Of a stretch of 64,000 nucleotides of DNA, positions 23,378-34,490 are shown in pieces. The DNA is taken from positions 6,882,001 through 6,946,000 of the forward strand of contig AP026539.1 in the NCBI GenBank assembly GCA_026075535.2. Reading direction: 5' to 3'. How positions within the stretch are numbered: position 1 is the stretch's first letter; each line of letters begins with the position of its first letter. Position numbers and translations under genes: made by a program. Below the pieces are notes generated by a model, which did no database searches, was not told where the DNA came from, and saw nothing but the letters and a program-made list of their open reading frames with translations. This stretch comes from Tricholoma matsutake. Its lineage: Eukaryota > Basidiomycota > Agaricomycetes > Agaricales > Tricholomataceae.

Positions 23378-25514
23378 ATGGGAAAACGGCGCCTTTCAGA
23401 CAAGGCTAGGACGCGTTCTTGTTATGATCACGCCTCCGAGGATGAGGCTTGCTCTGATAATTCTCGCGCTTCGAATTATGAAGACACACTGGCAAGAAGG
23501 AAGACCCACAGGAAAAGGCATAAATCGAGTCATGAGGCCATTGAATTCGGCAAGCGCCCAGTCAATCCCAACAGCAATGCCATCTCACACTCCAGATCGT
23601 CTCATAACATCCAGTCGCCTGACTCTATTCGTGTTGCACTCTTGCGATGGTACGCTGGTGTATACGCGTCCCGTGGTATGCCGTGGCGGAAACTTTGCGA
23701 CCCTTCTGAGGGAGTTTCAGGGCGTGCCCAGAGAGCGTACAAGGTACAAGTTTCATATCTCCTCTGGATTCTAGTATAAATGATTTGGGGGTAGGTGTGG
23801 GTGTCAGAGATTATGCTCCAGCAAACTCAAGTTTCCACGGTCATCCCATACTATACACGTTGGATGGAGAAGTGCGTCTCAGTTGCCTCTTCCTCGCCTT
23901 TCAGTTTTAATACCTCTATTTAGGTTCCCTACAATCCGCGATTTGGTGGGTACATAACGCCTCTGTAGTCTACCTACTTATATAAATCTTGAGTTAGGCA
24001 GCTGCGAATATCGACGAGGTTAACGCGTTGTGGAAGGGCCTTGGTTATTATTCTAGAGCTAGTCGCTTGCTAGCTGGCGCTCAGAAAGTTGTCGAGAAGT
24101 ATGATGGAAAATTACCTGACAATGCGAAAGACATGGAAGCTAGCATCCCAGGAATTGGTCGGTATAGTGCTGGTGCCATCTGTTCAATTGCCTATGGAGA
24201 GCGAGTTCCGGTTGTAAGTCGGCCGACATTAGCCCCCTCCTCCTGTACATCCTACTAACTATCACCGGAGCTTGACGGCAATGTCCATCGACTACTGAGT
24301 AGATTCTTGGCCCTGCACGCGCCGCCCAAAGCGAAAGCGACCCTTGATGTATTGTGGGCTGCAGCAACCGCGATTGTTCAAATAGAAGGTGGCAAGGGTC
24401 CCTTTTGAAAGGGCTACCAGTTCAGGGACACTGATTGTTTAATCTCAGAGAACAGCGTGTTGCCACACTCGGGGAATACCGCTGTGCAGAGACCGTCGAT
24501 GGAAGATGCTCAGCATCCTGGAGATATCAATCAGGCCCTTATTGAACTGGGAAGCACCGTTTGTAAAATTCGTGAACCTGACTGCGGATCGTGTCCGCTT
24601 CGTGCTTGGTGCCGAGCGTATGCTGTCTCCAATTCCGATGTGCAAAAGGTTATTGTCACCGATATTTACCCCAACCTCGTTCTGAACTGGATTCATACAG
24701 CAAGCGGATATCGAGGATGCATGTACCCTTTGTACGCCGTTGCAAGGTGACAGCGAGGTTACCTCATACCCGATCAAGGTTGAACGGAAAAAATCACGAG
24801 ACGAATTGGATGTCGTCAATGTCATCGAATGGCATTGCAACACTAAGCCGGACGAGAGATGGTTTCTGCTCGTCAGGAGGCCGGAAGGAGGTAAGTATCA
24901 TTGCCAGTGTTAACATATCGCTCCGACGGATTGATCTCTGACCCCTTTCACATTTGACACGACCAGGTCTTCTGGCAGGGCTATATGAATTTCCCACGTC
25001 AGCTAACGTCTCTAAAACAACGTCTCACGATGCGATGGCAAGGATACCCAACAAGCTGCTCTCGCGTCTACTCTCATCCACGGTACCACCGTACAACAAA
25101 AATAGAAGTAAATCCCAAAATGACGCCTTACAAATTAAGGAACTTCATTTCGCAGGCGATGTCGTGCATGTCTTTTCACACATCAAGAAGACATATCGAA
25201 CACAATGGGTTGTTCTACAAGGGGGAGAGAATCTGCCATCCTTCAGGCAGGATATAACTAAACAACCCGGTAAACATGTAGAAATGTCTGACAAAGAGAA
25301 ACTGATGGATGGCGGTGATGATGAACTATCGACCCCCCTGTCAGCGGGTCCCGTGTGGATTAAGTTGGAGGATGTCTCAAACGCTAAGTATGTTCCATGT
25401 CACTTCTAAGAACCAGACCTCATGGTGATTCCGAAACGCAGCATGGGAACGGGGGTTGTCAAGGTGTGGAATCTCACAAAGAATCTATGGGAGAGGGATA
25501 TAAGTGGGAGTTAA
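23378..25514 (+). CDS. MUTYH: A/G-specific adenine DNA glycosylase (MutY/MYH), nine exons
   Basis: It removes adenine mispaired with 8-oxoguanine in base-excision repair. Exons: 23378-23743, 23795-23871, 23924-23945, 23998-24213, 24271-24388, 24449-24648, 24701-24890, 24967-25387, 25442-25514, giving 560 residues. After a Lys/Arg-rich, Ser-rich N-terminal extension (about 110 residues; nuclear or mitochondrial targeting possible), the catalytic core has [11 protein letters not shown] with the general-acid Glu (about 127), helix-hairpin-helix [12 protein letters not shown] (205-216) and catalytic Asp in LDGNVHR (about 229). The iron-sulfur cysteines follow as C-X6-C-X2-C-X5-C (about 305-321). 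The C-terminal NUDIX-like 8-oxoG recognition domain includes [21 protein letters not shown] and [13 protein letters not shown]. All key residues are present. Confidence 0.95.
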
Positions 25515-27535
25515 ATAACAATCCCCTTTTCCTCCTCCTTTCCCCCTGTTTTTGACTCCTGTTCCAACTTGTGTATTATATTATGTAAGCTATCAGCTAA
25601 AATTAATTGAGAAGTCAAATAGTTTTCTACCACGTAATATTACAAGATTGGGGAATGTTTTATACCGACCGTAGCAACTGAATCATACGACCGTGAGGTG
25701 TCATTGACCCACCTCTTTTTTTTCATCCCTGCCTTCTCGTCTTTGAATGACAGAGTCATGGACTCTAGATCTGTAGATTCGCAGGTCATTGTAGAAAGAG
25801 TTTTTTTCCAAGTCAGTATTTTGTTCATCTTATTATGTAATGACATTACTCAATAACGTTAACTTCTATCGCCAAATATTGCTTCAAGTTAGAACTGTCA
25901 CACACAGTGGGACATATAGATGCATCCCGTTTGTTACGATTGAGGCTGTGAAACGTGTCTCCTGTACATCTTACCGAAGTTTCGGGCCGCAGATCCCTCT
26001 AACTGGGATCGAGACTCGACGATTTCGGACACTTGTGGTTGCAAGTTCATCGCGTTCCCATGTTCTGGGACTGCCAAACGAGGACATGTTGTGCCACCTG
26101 TCGGTATCAATGTGAATTTTTCAGTGGAGATGCTTGTCAGGTCAATCCTTAATCTTGTAATTATATCCTGCAAACCTTATATCGATGTGATGGGCCGTTG
26201 TAAGTATCTCGCCGCTGTTGCCGATCAAGCCTCCTTTCTTCGACGTGATTCTTACGAAGAGTGCAATGCTAGCGCTCGACTTGAAGCCTCGAGAGAGACA
26301 CATGCTTTTGGGATTAGATATCAAAGTTAATATTAATTGCTACCGCTTGCAGAACTTCCCGTTTATATTGATCCTTTCGCACACAAAAAGCTAGTTCATC
26401 CAGCCCTGGCCCCTGCATTTCGCAGGTCTGTAGCCGGTGTGAGATTTGCTTTACCGATGTCTTGTGGGATCAGGGGTTTAGTCCTCAGCCCTCCAGAGTT
26501 GACCTCTGGCAATCAAGCGGCAGACAAGGCGGCATGTTGATGTGAGATACCGTCTGCTACCGTTCCGCATGTATATTCTTTATAAGTTTAAAACGATTCG
26601 TGATCAGCTCCGGTTTGACTAAATGATGCCGAGGTTAAATATTATCGTTAAATGTTAAACACTGAGCATGGAAAGCCATAGGCATCTCGGAGAAGAAAAT
26701 TTATCAGAAACTTAAAAGCTTTATGTATCGTTGTATGTAAAACGCTCTCCATCAGGGGGCATCTACGGTACGGCACGTTCGGGAGCTTGTGAATGACGCA
26801 GTGTGGCAAGAGAAGCTGTCAAATTAAGTATCTCAAAGTAACGTTAACAGATATCAGATGTACATAAGGTAGAATGACTAGGAGGATGGCTGTAGTAGAT
26901 GCTATTATGATCGTCACCCATTGAACGATTATGCTCCAGCTTCCTTGCAGCTTCCTCGGGAACGATAATGATGACGCGCACTCCTGCCATTTTGGGTTTG
27001 ACTCGAGGACTTGAATTTACAGTTCATTTATACTTGCGAAGGTTGGATCTTTTTTTTTTCATGGAGATCATTGATCTGAGATAACCTCTGATAGCCTTAC
27101 ATTTATGATATCGGATATGTCAATTTAAAGTCAGCGGTGAGATATTATAGGTGCGGTTATTATGGTGACTGTCCTGAACGAATAAGGTACAGACAAACCA
27201 TGGTCCATGCCACACCTCCGTTCTGCAAGCGACTCCTGCCAGTTGATGCCTTCTTGTCAGGTATTTTTTTAGCCGTGAGAACGCCTTGCAATACCGTGTC
27301 TTTACGTTCTAACTTCCTCGCTTCGAAGGCGTTGTAGCATGTGGCTAAATCATTAATACGAACTCCAATAATGATACCTTGAACTCATAAATTCGTAGGT
27401 TGGTTTGTCCCTGTACACTCGACTCCGTCAACCTTAATTCAAAGTGCTATTTAGACTGCGATACGACCGGCGTAGCAAGTTCTCTCATCTCCATCTGACT
27501 TCAATTCACCGTTTGCTTGCCGCTCTCCTTACGAC
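25515..27535. other. Two-kilobase intergenic region upstream of the WOPR gene
   Basis: No convincing gene is visible. Short open frames (25840-26115, 26091-26330, 26337-26540 plus; 25640-25846 minus) lack recognisable motifs. A T-rich run at about 27049-27060 and a pyrimidine-rich stretch near 25525-25560 occur. A long non-coding upstream region is common for developmental regulators in fungi, so cis-control of the next gene is plausible. Confidence 0.45.
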
Positions 27536-28866
27536 ATGCAACAGCCCACCCTACAGAACGTTCGTATACGGTCTACTCGCGACGCTCTACAAGTCTTCAA
27601 CGGTGTTGCCATGAATCGCCTTCCGTTGGTCACTCATCGCCTGGACGCTGAAGAGCGAAGAGCCATAGCTCCAGGTAATGTTTATGTCTGGTGAGTCACT
27701 TCTTCTTTCAAGAGAACCTAGATTAATTGGACAGGCAGGGAGGAGCGAGGAGCCAACACTGAGCCCACCGGAGTTGGTATGGAAAGATGGTAAGTTTAAC
27801 TCCTGCGCCACTGTCATAAGCATGCCGTGCAATCCTCACGTGTTCGGCCGGATGCAGGACTGATGGAATGGGGTGGGGTCCAAGCCGTACGTATGGTTCT
27901 GTCTGAAAATTGATTGACCATGTGCTGATAGTTTTTCTTGGCTAGGTGTTCGCGATGTGCGGGACTACTTAACATGCATACTTTACCTGACTCCAAGACC
28001 GGTTTCAACAGGAATTTCTGTTCTATCATCAGAAGGAATCGGACACAAGCGACGACCTCCTCAGTCCAGTGACACCTTGGGCTCAGATGATGCGGTCTGT
28101 ATCTATTTAGACAAACCCTCAGAGTTGTCTCCTTGGCATCTATCTCGCTGTTGAATCCTCTGTCCTAATGCGTCGTCTCTCCACCAGGAAACGCGAGGTA
28201 ATTTCTCGTCTACCAGGTTCCTCGTACCCCTCGACTCGGGCCTCACAACCCTCCAATTCTGCTGAGCGTCTGGTCAAGCAGACTTACAGCGTTCATGTAT
28301 CTCTTCCGGCTGACCGTCCACGATCGATCATCCGAAAGTGGCATCTCAGTAAGAAATTGTCTATCACTAACATATCAGAAACATGACGTTTCCTAGCTGC
28401 TTATTTCAGTCAACGAAAATTAGATGCCCTGGACACTGTCGATAACATTCCTGGCATCGGTGATGTAGTTGTCCCGGACGGCTGGTTCAGGAGCGCTCGG
28501 GCAGGAAAAACGCCGCGAGACAATAGAAAATTTACCTGCGATCCTCAAAGATCTTCTGAGGATGTGCTCTACTCTCCTTCCAACTTTGAACGGACACATG
28601 AGATCTCTAGCTCTCCGCATCGACATTCCCGATCTTCTCAGATCCACACGTCAGTGTCCTCAACTCCATCTGACAAATCGACCAGTGTATCACCATCTTC
28701 TTCCACAAGCTTGGGTTCCCGATACCCTTGTGGTTCACAGACTCTAGTGCCCCTCCAATATCTTCAGAGTGTCTCTGGCGTCAGACGTAATCCCATCGAT
28801 GAACAATTTTTGAAAATGTTCTCTACTCAAGCAACATCTTCTTCAGGGTCCCTGCGGTCTCCTTGA
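27536..28866 (+). CDS. WOPR-family (Gti1/Pac2) transcription regulator with an 11-nt exon
   Basis: WOPR proteins (Wor1, Ryp1, Gti1, Pac2) bind DNA and control morphology and development in fungi. Seven exons: 27536-27690, 27739-27789, 27858-27886, 27946-27956, 28012-28094, 28188-28348, 28397-28866, for 319 residues. WOPRa reads STRDALQVFNGVAMNRLPLV ... GNVYVWEERGAN ... RWTDGMGWGPSRVRDEFLFY. WOPRb reads LVKQTYSVHV ... RKWHLTAYFSQ. The fourth exon is only 11 nt, yet it is needed to restore PSRVRDEFLFY. The C-terminal 120 residues are Ser/Thr/Pro-rich with no domain, as usual. It is short for the family (often over 400 residues). Targets are unknown. Confidence 0.9.
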
Positions 28867-29303
28867 TGATCGGAATCATTTGAATGAGGTGATTGTATAC
28901 TCCAGAGTGAGTCGGTACAAGGCAGGAAAGCATTTACTATTAATACTCATGATCGAAAAATCTCATTTAGAAAGAAAATGCACTGCGATCCTTGTCAATC
29001 AGGATTCAGTTCGACTGGTGCCGTGTAAATCACGGTCCGACTGGCAATATGTACTTGATGATCTGTACTAAGTACCAACTAAGTAGTACTATTTATAGCT
29101 CACCTGTATGCTTATTCAAAGAAGCGATGGAGCGGCCCGAAGAATAATGATCACTCCGAACAACAGTGTCAGGCTACTGTACCAAGGTCCAACAGTGTCA
29201 GGTCCTACGAGTCGGGGTTAAGGAACTCTTGCATATTTCGAATTCGTTCTAAAGATAAGAGTATTCAATATTCAATATTTAATATTTAAGCGGAGGGAAA
29301 CTA
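28867..29303. other. 3' flank of the WOPR gene
   Basis: No gene is seen. An AT-rich run of CAATATT/TTAATATT words (29268-29290) lies just before the next element. A short phrase (CCAACAGTGTCAGG-type) is repeated directly around 29160-29200. Confidence 0.45.
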
Positions 29304-29316
29304 AGGTAGACGAAAC

Positions 29317-30224
29317 GGCCGCTTCTTGATCTTTAACCACCACCATCCGGTCGTGGGAATTCGGTGCCCCCACTATGACTGTGCTTTATTCTACCTAACA
29401 CCTCCTCACTAATCACTGTCGGGCCTCTCTCATGGCTTGAGCCGTCATCCTTTATAAACTACCCCTTCATTTTATCTTATCGGAGTTCATCGCGACGATT
29501 TGCGTGGTGGACCCCACATGCTCTTGCTGGCGGCAGGAATGCCCTGCTATCCATCTTACCCTCAATGCGACTCAGGCACCATTTTCGAGGCCTCGACGTA
29601 CCACCACCAGCTCTGCTTAGCGCAGACCTTGGCCTTGTGTCAAGGGCGCAATCCGTTGTCAATTGGGTAGAGACCTACAACCTTCGGGGAGGAAGACCAA
29701 TAGTGGAAGGTCGCCAATGGCCGATCATAGGACCGTCCCTGCACGGCCTACACCCTATTGGGAGAGCGTTGGCATACTCGACTTGGGACTTCATTGGCAA
29801 GGGGTGGACCGTGGACGTATATACCGTGGGAGGAATAGATGGGGAACAGGGGGAGTATCGGTTGAGGGGGATGGGGGGTGGAACTGCAGAGTAAAGGCAA
29901 GAGTCATTCGTTTAACCACGATCGTTTTTTCTTTTCCGACAGGCACAAGTTAAGCCTTCCCGTGATCGATCCCGTGTTCGTACACCAACTATGCAGTTTG
30001 CTGACAGCTGGAAGCCTCGGCGCTCATGCGGGCTCGGGAAGTATAGAATACTGTAGTGGGAGGAAGCGCATCAGCCAGTCCTGCAAGCTTGAGAGGGCGT
30101 GGTAGCGGTTCAGGTGCTTGTCGATGAGGAGGGTTCTTTAGGTGTAGCCTACTTCCGGGGGATTGTGTTCGGGCGCCCTTTTAAAAAAGGAATAAATCCT
30201 TAATCCAAAAAAAAAAAAAAAAAA
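29317..30224 (+). mobile_element. Poly(A)-tailed retroposed sequence with 14-bp target duplication
   Basis: AAGGTAGACGAAAC occurs on both sides (29303-29316 and 30225-30238), and the right copy directly follows a run of about 18 A. An AATAAA signal lies at about 30191-30196, some 10 bp before the tail. A long perfect duplication plus a poly(A) tail is the mark of LINE-type reverse transcription. The body carries a 109-codon open frame (29565-29894) that I do not recognise. It could be a processed copy of a host transcript or a SINE-like or truncated LINE element. No RT is encoded. Confidence 0.8.
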
Positions 30225-30556
30225 AAGGTAGACGAAACTACTGTCACATGATGAATCGTGATAAAGTGTGACAAAAACCATGAAAATCAAGATGCCCCAG
30301 GAACTAGATATCTATGTAGAAATGTGTTCCCGCCAAAAGATTTGTTTTAGGAATTCAGAATTATTGGCGCGGACTGATTTTTGATAATGTGTTGTGAGGA
30401 ATTGGCATCTTGCAATCTTCGCTCTTCTGGTATAATATTATCAAAGGCACGTGATATGGGTAGTAAACATGTCGCGTCCCATCAAAAATGAATTAATGGC
30501 TGGCCAGACCAAGTGCAAGCGCACTCATATTCTCAACTTAGGAAGTTGGGCCGGCA

Positions 30557-30708
30557 GTTGACACCGCTCGATATGCAATGAGAGCGCGTCGGTTTATGGA
30601 TGCATATTACATGGGAAACAAGCTGCATGGGCAGCGAAAAAATACAAAGGTCATCGAGTGCTTCCTGACACTATCATGAATGATCTTACAAAAGCAAAGA
30701 TGAACTAA
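30557..30708 (+). pseudogene. Transposase-like coding remnant
   Basis: Two frames joined by a small indel read ARYAMRARRFMDAYYMG then GKQAAWAAKKYKGHRVLP and end at a stop at 30706-30708. The phrase resembles the C-terminal tail of transposase-like proteins common in agaricomycete genomes; that is from memory and not tested. It lies inside the TA-flanked element, so it may be the last trace of that family's transposase. Confidence 0.4.
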
Positions 30709-30873
30709 TTAGTAAACTCCTTATAATTTGGTCCTTAGAACATAGTCACAGTCTTATAATCCACAGTACATAGTGTATATTACATAGAAGCTATATAATC
30801 ACATTCTGCTATCCTGCCAGTCACAGTCATGTCACGTCACCTGACATTGGTTGAGTATGTGTTTCGTCTACCT

Positions 30874-32864
30874 TAAGTAACCAAGTAGCCATGACATCCC
30901 GCATGGGGCATGATGAACAAAGCAAAGAAACAGGCACAATTTCTTCTGGTATGCATTATATCTCCAATTTATTCATAATTTACTGTTCTGGAGTCACAAG
31001 CATCACACCGGCATGACTCACCTCTCCATCGTACAGTCGTGGACAAACTTGTCCAGTTGGGCCATGGCTACGCCTCCTCACTTCATGGACTTTTTTTCTT
31101 TAGTCTGCAATTATTTTCAACTGACTCCTGTCGCGCCAGTGAAAAGATGCATAGGATACCAAGACGAACAGGAAGGCGAGGCTTGAACAAAGTTAAGTAG
31201 GATGGAATTGGATGAAAGATGAAATGAGCCATGAAAATGCCTTCCTGTCTTCTTATATTAGTCTTTAGAAAAACTCACCTATCCCGATCATATGCACTAT
31301 TTTTGGCTACCAAGATCGATGACAACATAAGCGGCAAATAAACTCATTTAGTTACCAGAGATGACGTCTATGCTTTTTGGGCCTCCTGGTCAATCGGTGT
31401 CAATCAGTGTTCTCATAAAATCTTCATAGTATCGCCTTGACTTCAGATGTTGAATTTTAACCTATTCCTTAACTCAAAAATTAAGTTTTTTTAAAGTGCC
31501 CTGAACAGCCATGCTCTACACAGCCCATTTGACCAGGATTATGCTTCCTGAGACAACAAAACTACCATGGAATTGCTGCAAAATGGCAGTGATGGTTGGC
31601 AAAAAGAAGGCCAAAACAAACAGAGGCCAATACAGCCCATGCAGAACAGCAATTGCCAAATGGAAGTTCGGGGACATCTTGTAGCCGGGTGCTGATCATG
31701 GAACCTGCACAATTACAAGATTACTTAGTCAATGGGCCCTTTCTTGAGGCAGTCTAATAAAATGAGATCTATAAAATCACTACAAATAAATTCAATGAAA
31801 TAAAAATATAATATGAAGAATGGTTAGTATGGAGTACAAGAGGATGTTGGATATAAGCTATGCATTTACTAGAAGTGATCCATGGGAGGTGGGTGGGCGT
31901 GATAGTTGCTGTCACCTGCTATGGTGGTAGCTATGGTTGCCATCGCCGTCATTGTTTGTGGCTGTTGCTTCATGGCTGTCTCCTTGTGATCGCTGCAGTC
32001 GTCCTCTGCTATCATTCCCCTGTTGTTGGTCTTCCCCCATTCACACTGTTCTCCCTGCCATTGGCTCATCCCTGTCAGCTCATCACTCTGCTCACAGAGG
32101 CTGTCTTCATTGTGGTCATCATCCCTCTGTTGTCCTTCATCCTTGTCGTCCCCATCCCTGTCCCAGCCATCCTCTTCCTCATCCCCTGGTCCCCACTGTC
32201 ATTCTCCATCCTCTCATTGTCGGTGTTGTTCTCATTGTTGTTTCCCCCCTGGCCCTGTCATTGTGATGCCCTCTCACCATTTTCGATGTCCAACCCGCAA
32301 GCAGCTGCTCACAGTGGCAGGGGTCTGGTAGGTGGGTGCTGGTGGCAGTTGTCATAATCTGCACCTTGCCATTGATCCTCATCACTGGGCCAAGTTGTCC
32401 CTGTCGTCATTGTGATCCATTATCCACCCTGCAAGCAGATACTCGCAGCAGTGGGGCGGATGTAGGTCTGCTGTCTTGGTGCTGTCTTGTGGTAATAGAA
32501 CCTAAATATCAAAACAAAACATTTGTTAGTTGAAAAGAAAAGAGAAGAGAAAAGAAGAGAAGAACTTGACACTTAGGCCCAACAAACAACTCATTTGCGG
32601 CCATACATTGCATTGCTGAGCATTGTTGAGGAAGTGTGACTCAATGTGACAGTTTCCTTTTTTGTTCAAAATCCATGTGTCGGTAAAACCCGCTGAATGT
32701 GAAAATATGTAAGGGGCTGAGTTTGACTGACTTCAAAATATAAGCCTGCATTCAGAAAGACTTGAAACTCTGAAGCCTGCCAAGCAGCCATCAGACTTAA
32801 TGTATCACTTTTGCTGGGTGGTTGGTTGAGTTAAAAAGACGAGTTCCTTGTACCTAGTGTTTAA
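30874..32864. other. Non-coding, partly low-complexity region
   Basis: 30876-31850 shows no gene. From about 31900 the DNA becomes rich in TGTCATTGTGG/CCCTGTC-like words. The open frames at 31860-32357 and 32023-32331 are products of this composition, with hydrophobic or Ser/His-rich pseudo-peptides and no domain. A phrase CTTGTCCARTTGGGCCATGG at about 31049 recurs at about 33777. Confidence 0.5.
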
Positions 32865-32865
32865 A

Positions 32866-33680
32866 GGTCCAGTCCTACAAACTGGAAAAAGACCGAAACC
32901 AGACTGAACTGAACCAAAGTCCGGTTTGTCAGGTGGCTATTTATAGGACCGGTCTTTTGCAGTCCAGTTGCCAGTCTTTTGCTTTGAAAAATATCATTGA
33001 ACCAATGAAAACCAATCCGAACCGGTTTCAACCAGTTTATAGGTCATGTGCACTATACCCGCTGATTCCCACACATAATGGCTTCAATTCCGCTCCCTGG
33101 ACCATCAAAAACGGTTGAGAACTGAGAGAGATATGACAAAATACATTTTGATGTGAGTATTTTGATGTCATTTGAGCAGCTGTGACTGTACTGTTTATAC
33201 CTTGTGCTACAAAAATGTTGGGCACAATTGGACATTATCCAAGGCAAAGGAATAACATACATAAACATCTATACCATGTGTATTTGATTCATTTAACAGC
33301 CCTAACAAGTTGTAACTACAAACTACAAACTACAACATGGAATACAATGTACTTTTGTTTTGGTCATATCTCTGTCAGATCTTGATAAAATCTCTTAAAA
33401 GTTGGACCAGTCACTGGGGAATTACAATATCCAACTGCTTGTGTAATGGTGAGATGGTCCGGTTAATAGTTGGTGAGAAATATATGGGTTATATTGGTAC
33501 AACAAATTTTACAACAAAAAGTCGGTTTGAACTGGTTTTTTTCAGTCCATGGACTGATATGGACTGGTCCTATGCGGTCTGGTTGCAGTTCAGCAATATC
33601 TGGGTCAGTCTTGGACCGGTTGCAGTTGCGGTTGCCCCATTTAGACATAAAAAACCAGACTTAACTGGACCTGTAAATGC
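32866..33680. mobile_element. Foldback element with GGTCCAGT-type ends
   Basis: The left arm (AAAGGTCCAGTCC, then CCGAAACCAGACTG and GGACCGGTC, 32866-32965) is imperfectly complementary to the right arm (33540-33680, with GACTGGTCC, GGACCGG, CCAGACTTAACTGGACCTG). The arms themselves consist of many GGACCGGT-like half-palindromes. There is no coding capacity. It is probably a MITE or foldback transposon, with uncertain ends and no clear target duplication. Confidence 0.45.
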
Positions 33681-34254
33681 TACTTGTACCTCGGACTCAT
33701 AAAAAGTCAACCAAAAAAATCAATGCCAGATCCACCATCTACCCAACCCTGAATTACCCATTTTATTGCAGGAACTTGTCCAATTGGGCCATGGCTAAAG
33801 CCTGGCATGAACGAGTCCTCTAATATCTACTTATTAGTATATATATGTGAGCATAGGTCATAGGCTTACCTTGGTGAAGTAAACTAAGCAAATTGGATGT
33901 AACTAAGAGATAACAAAAGAATGACAAAAGAGTAATAAATATCTGAAAATGTCCAATATTGTCTTGAGTGTGATATCTTCACAGTAAATACTACCAACAA
34001 GTGATCAGCATCATCTGGAATTAGTTGACTGTTCATGCACAAAAGGGAGGTAGTGCCTGTGTCTTAACTACAGTGAGTCATGACTTGTTTTACTTGACAA
34101 AATGAGCACTTGGTATTTCCATCAAGCTTTCATCCCATACTAACACTTAGTATTAATGACCACTAGCAAAAGGCATAACAATCCTGTGAGAATTTCAAAG
34201 TGACATTATATTTGAAACTATATACATTACACAATAATGTAAATAATGAATATA

Positions 34255-34490
34255 GAAGGGAGTGAGGGAGAGGGGGAGGGGGAGAGGGGAAGATAAGAGT
34301 GGGGAGAGTGAGAAGAGAGTGAGAGGAAGGCAGAGAAGGGAAGAGGGGGGAGAGGGAGAGGAGGGAGAAAAGGGAGAGGAGGGAGAAAAGGCAGAGGAGG
34401 CAGAGGAGGCAAAGGAGGGGGAGGGGCAGAGGGAGAGGGGCAGAGGGAGAGGGGCAGAGGGAGAGGGCAGAGGGGAAGGACCTATGGAGA
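34255..34490. repeat. Polypurine (GA-rich) tract
   Basis: About 235 bp are almost purely A and G on the plus strand, built from GGGAGAGG and GGAGGCAG-like words. Such a mirror-like polypurine strand can form triplex DNA. The open frames across it on both strands are compositional artefacts. Confidence 0.9.

Larger units (their letters stand above)
29304..30873. mobile_element. TA-flanked DNA transposon remnant, split by a retroposed sequence
   Basis: Left end AGGTAGACGAAAC (29304-29316) and right end GTTTCGTCTACCT (30861-30873) are exact inverted repeats. Both are flanked by TA (29302-29303 and 30874-30875). Without the 908-bp insertion and its 14-bp duplication it is about 650 bp. It shares TTTTGATAATGTG with the MITE at 21738-22166, so both probably use the same transposase. 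A broken coding remnant sits at 30557-30708. Confidence 0.75.

Noticed and set aside
29303..29316. A third copy of the AAGGTAGACGAAAC transposon end, suggesting tandem transposons
   Set aside because: The copy at 30225-30238 follows a poly(A) tail directly and is better explained as a target duplication of a retroposed sequence.
31860..32357. 165-codon hydrophobic frame that could pass for a membrane protein
   Set aside because: It lies in low-complexity TGTCATTGTGG-type DNA with open frames in several registers on both strands.
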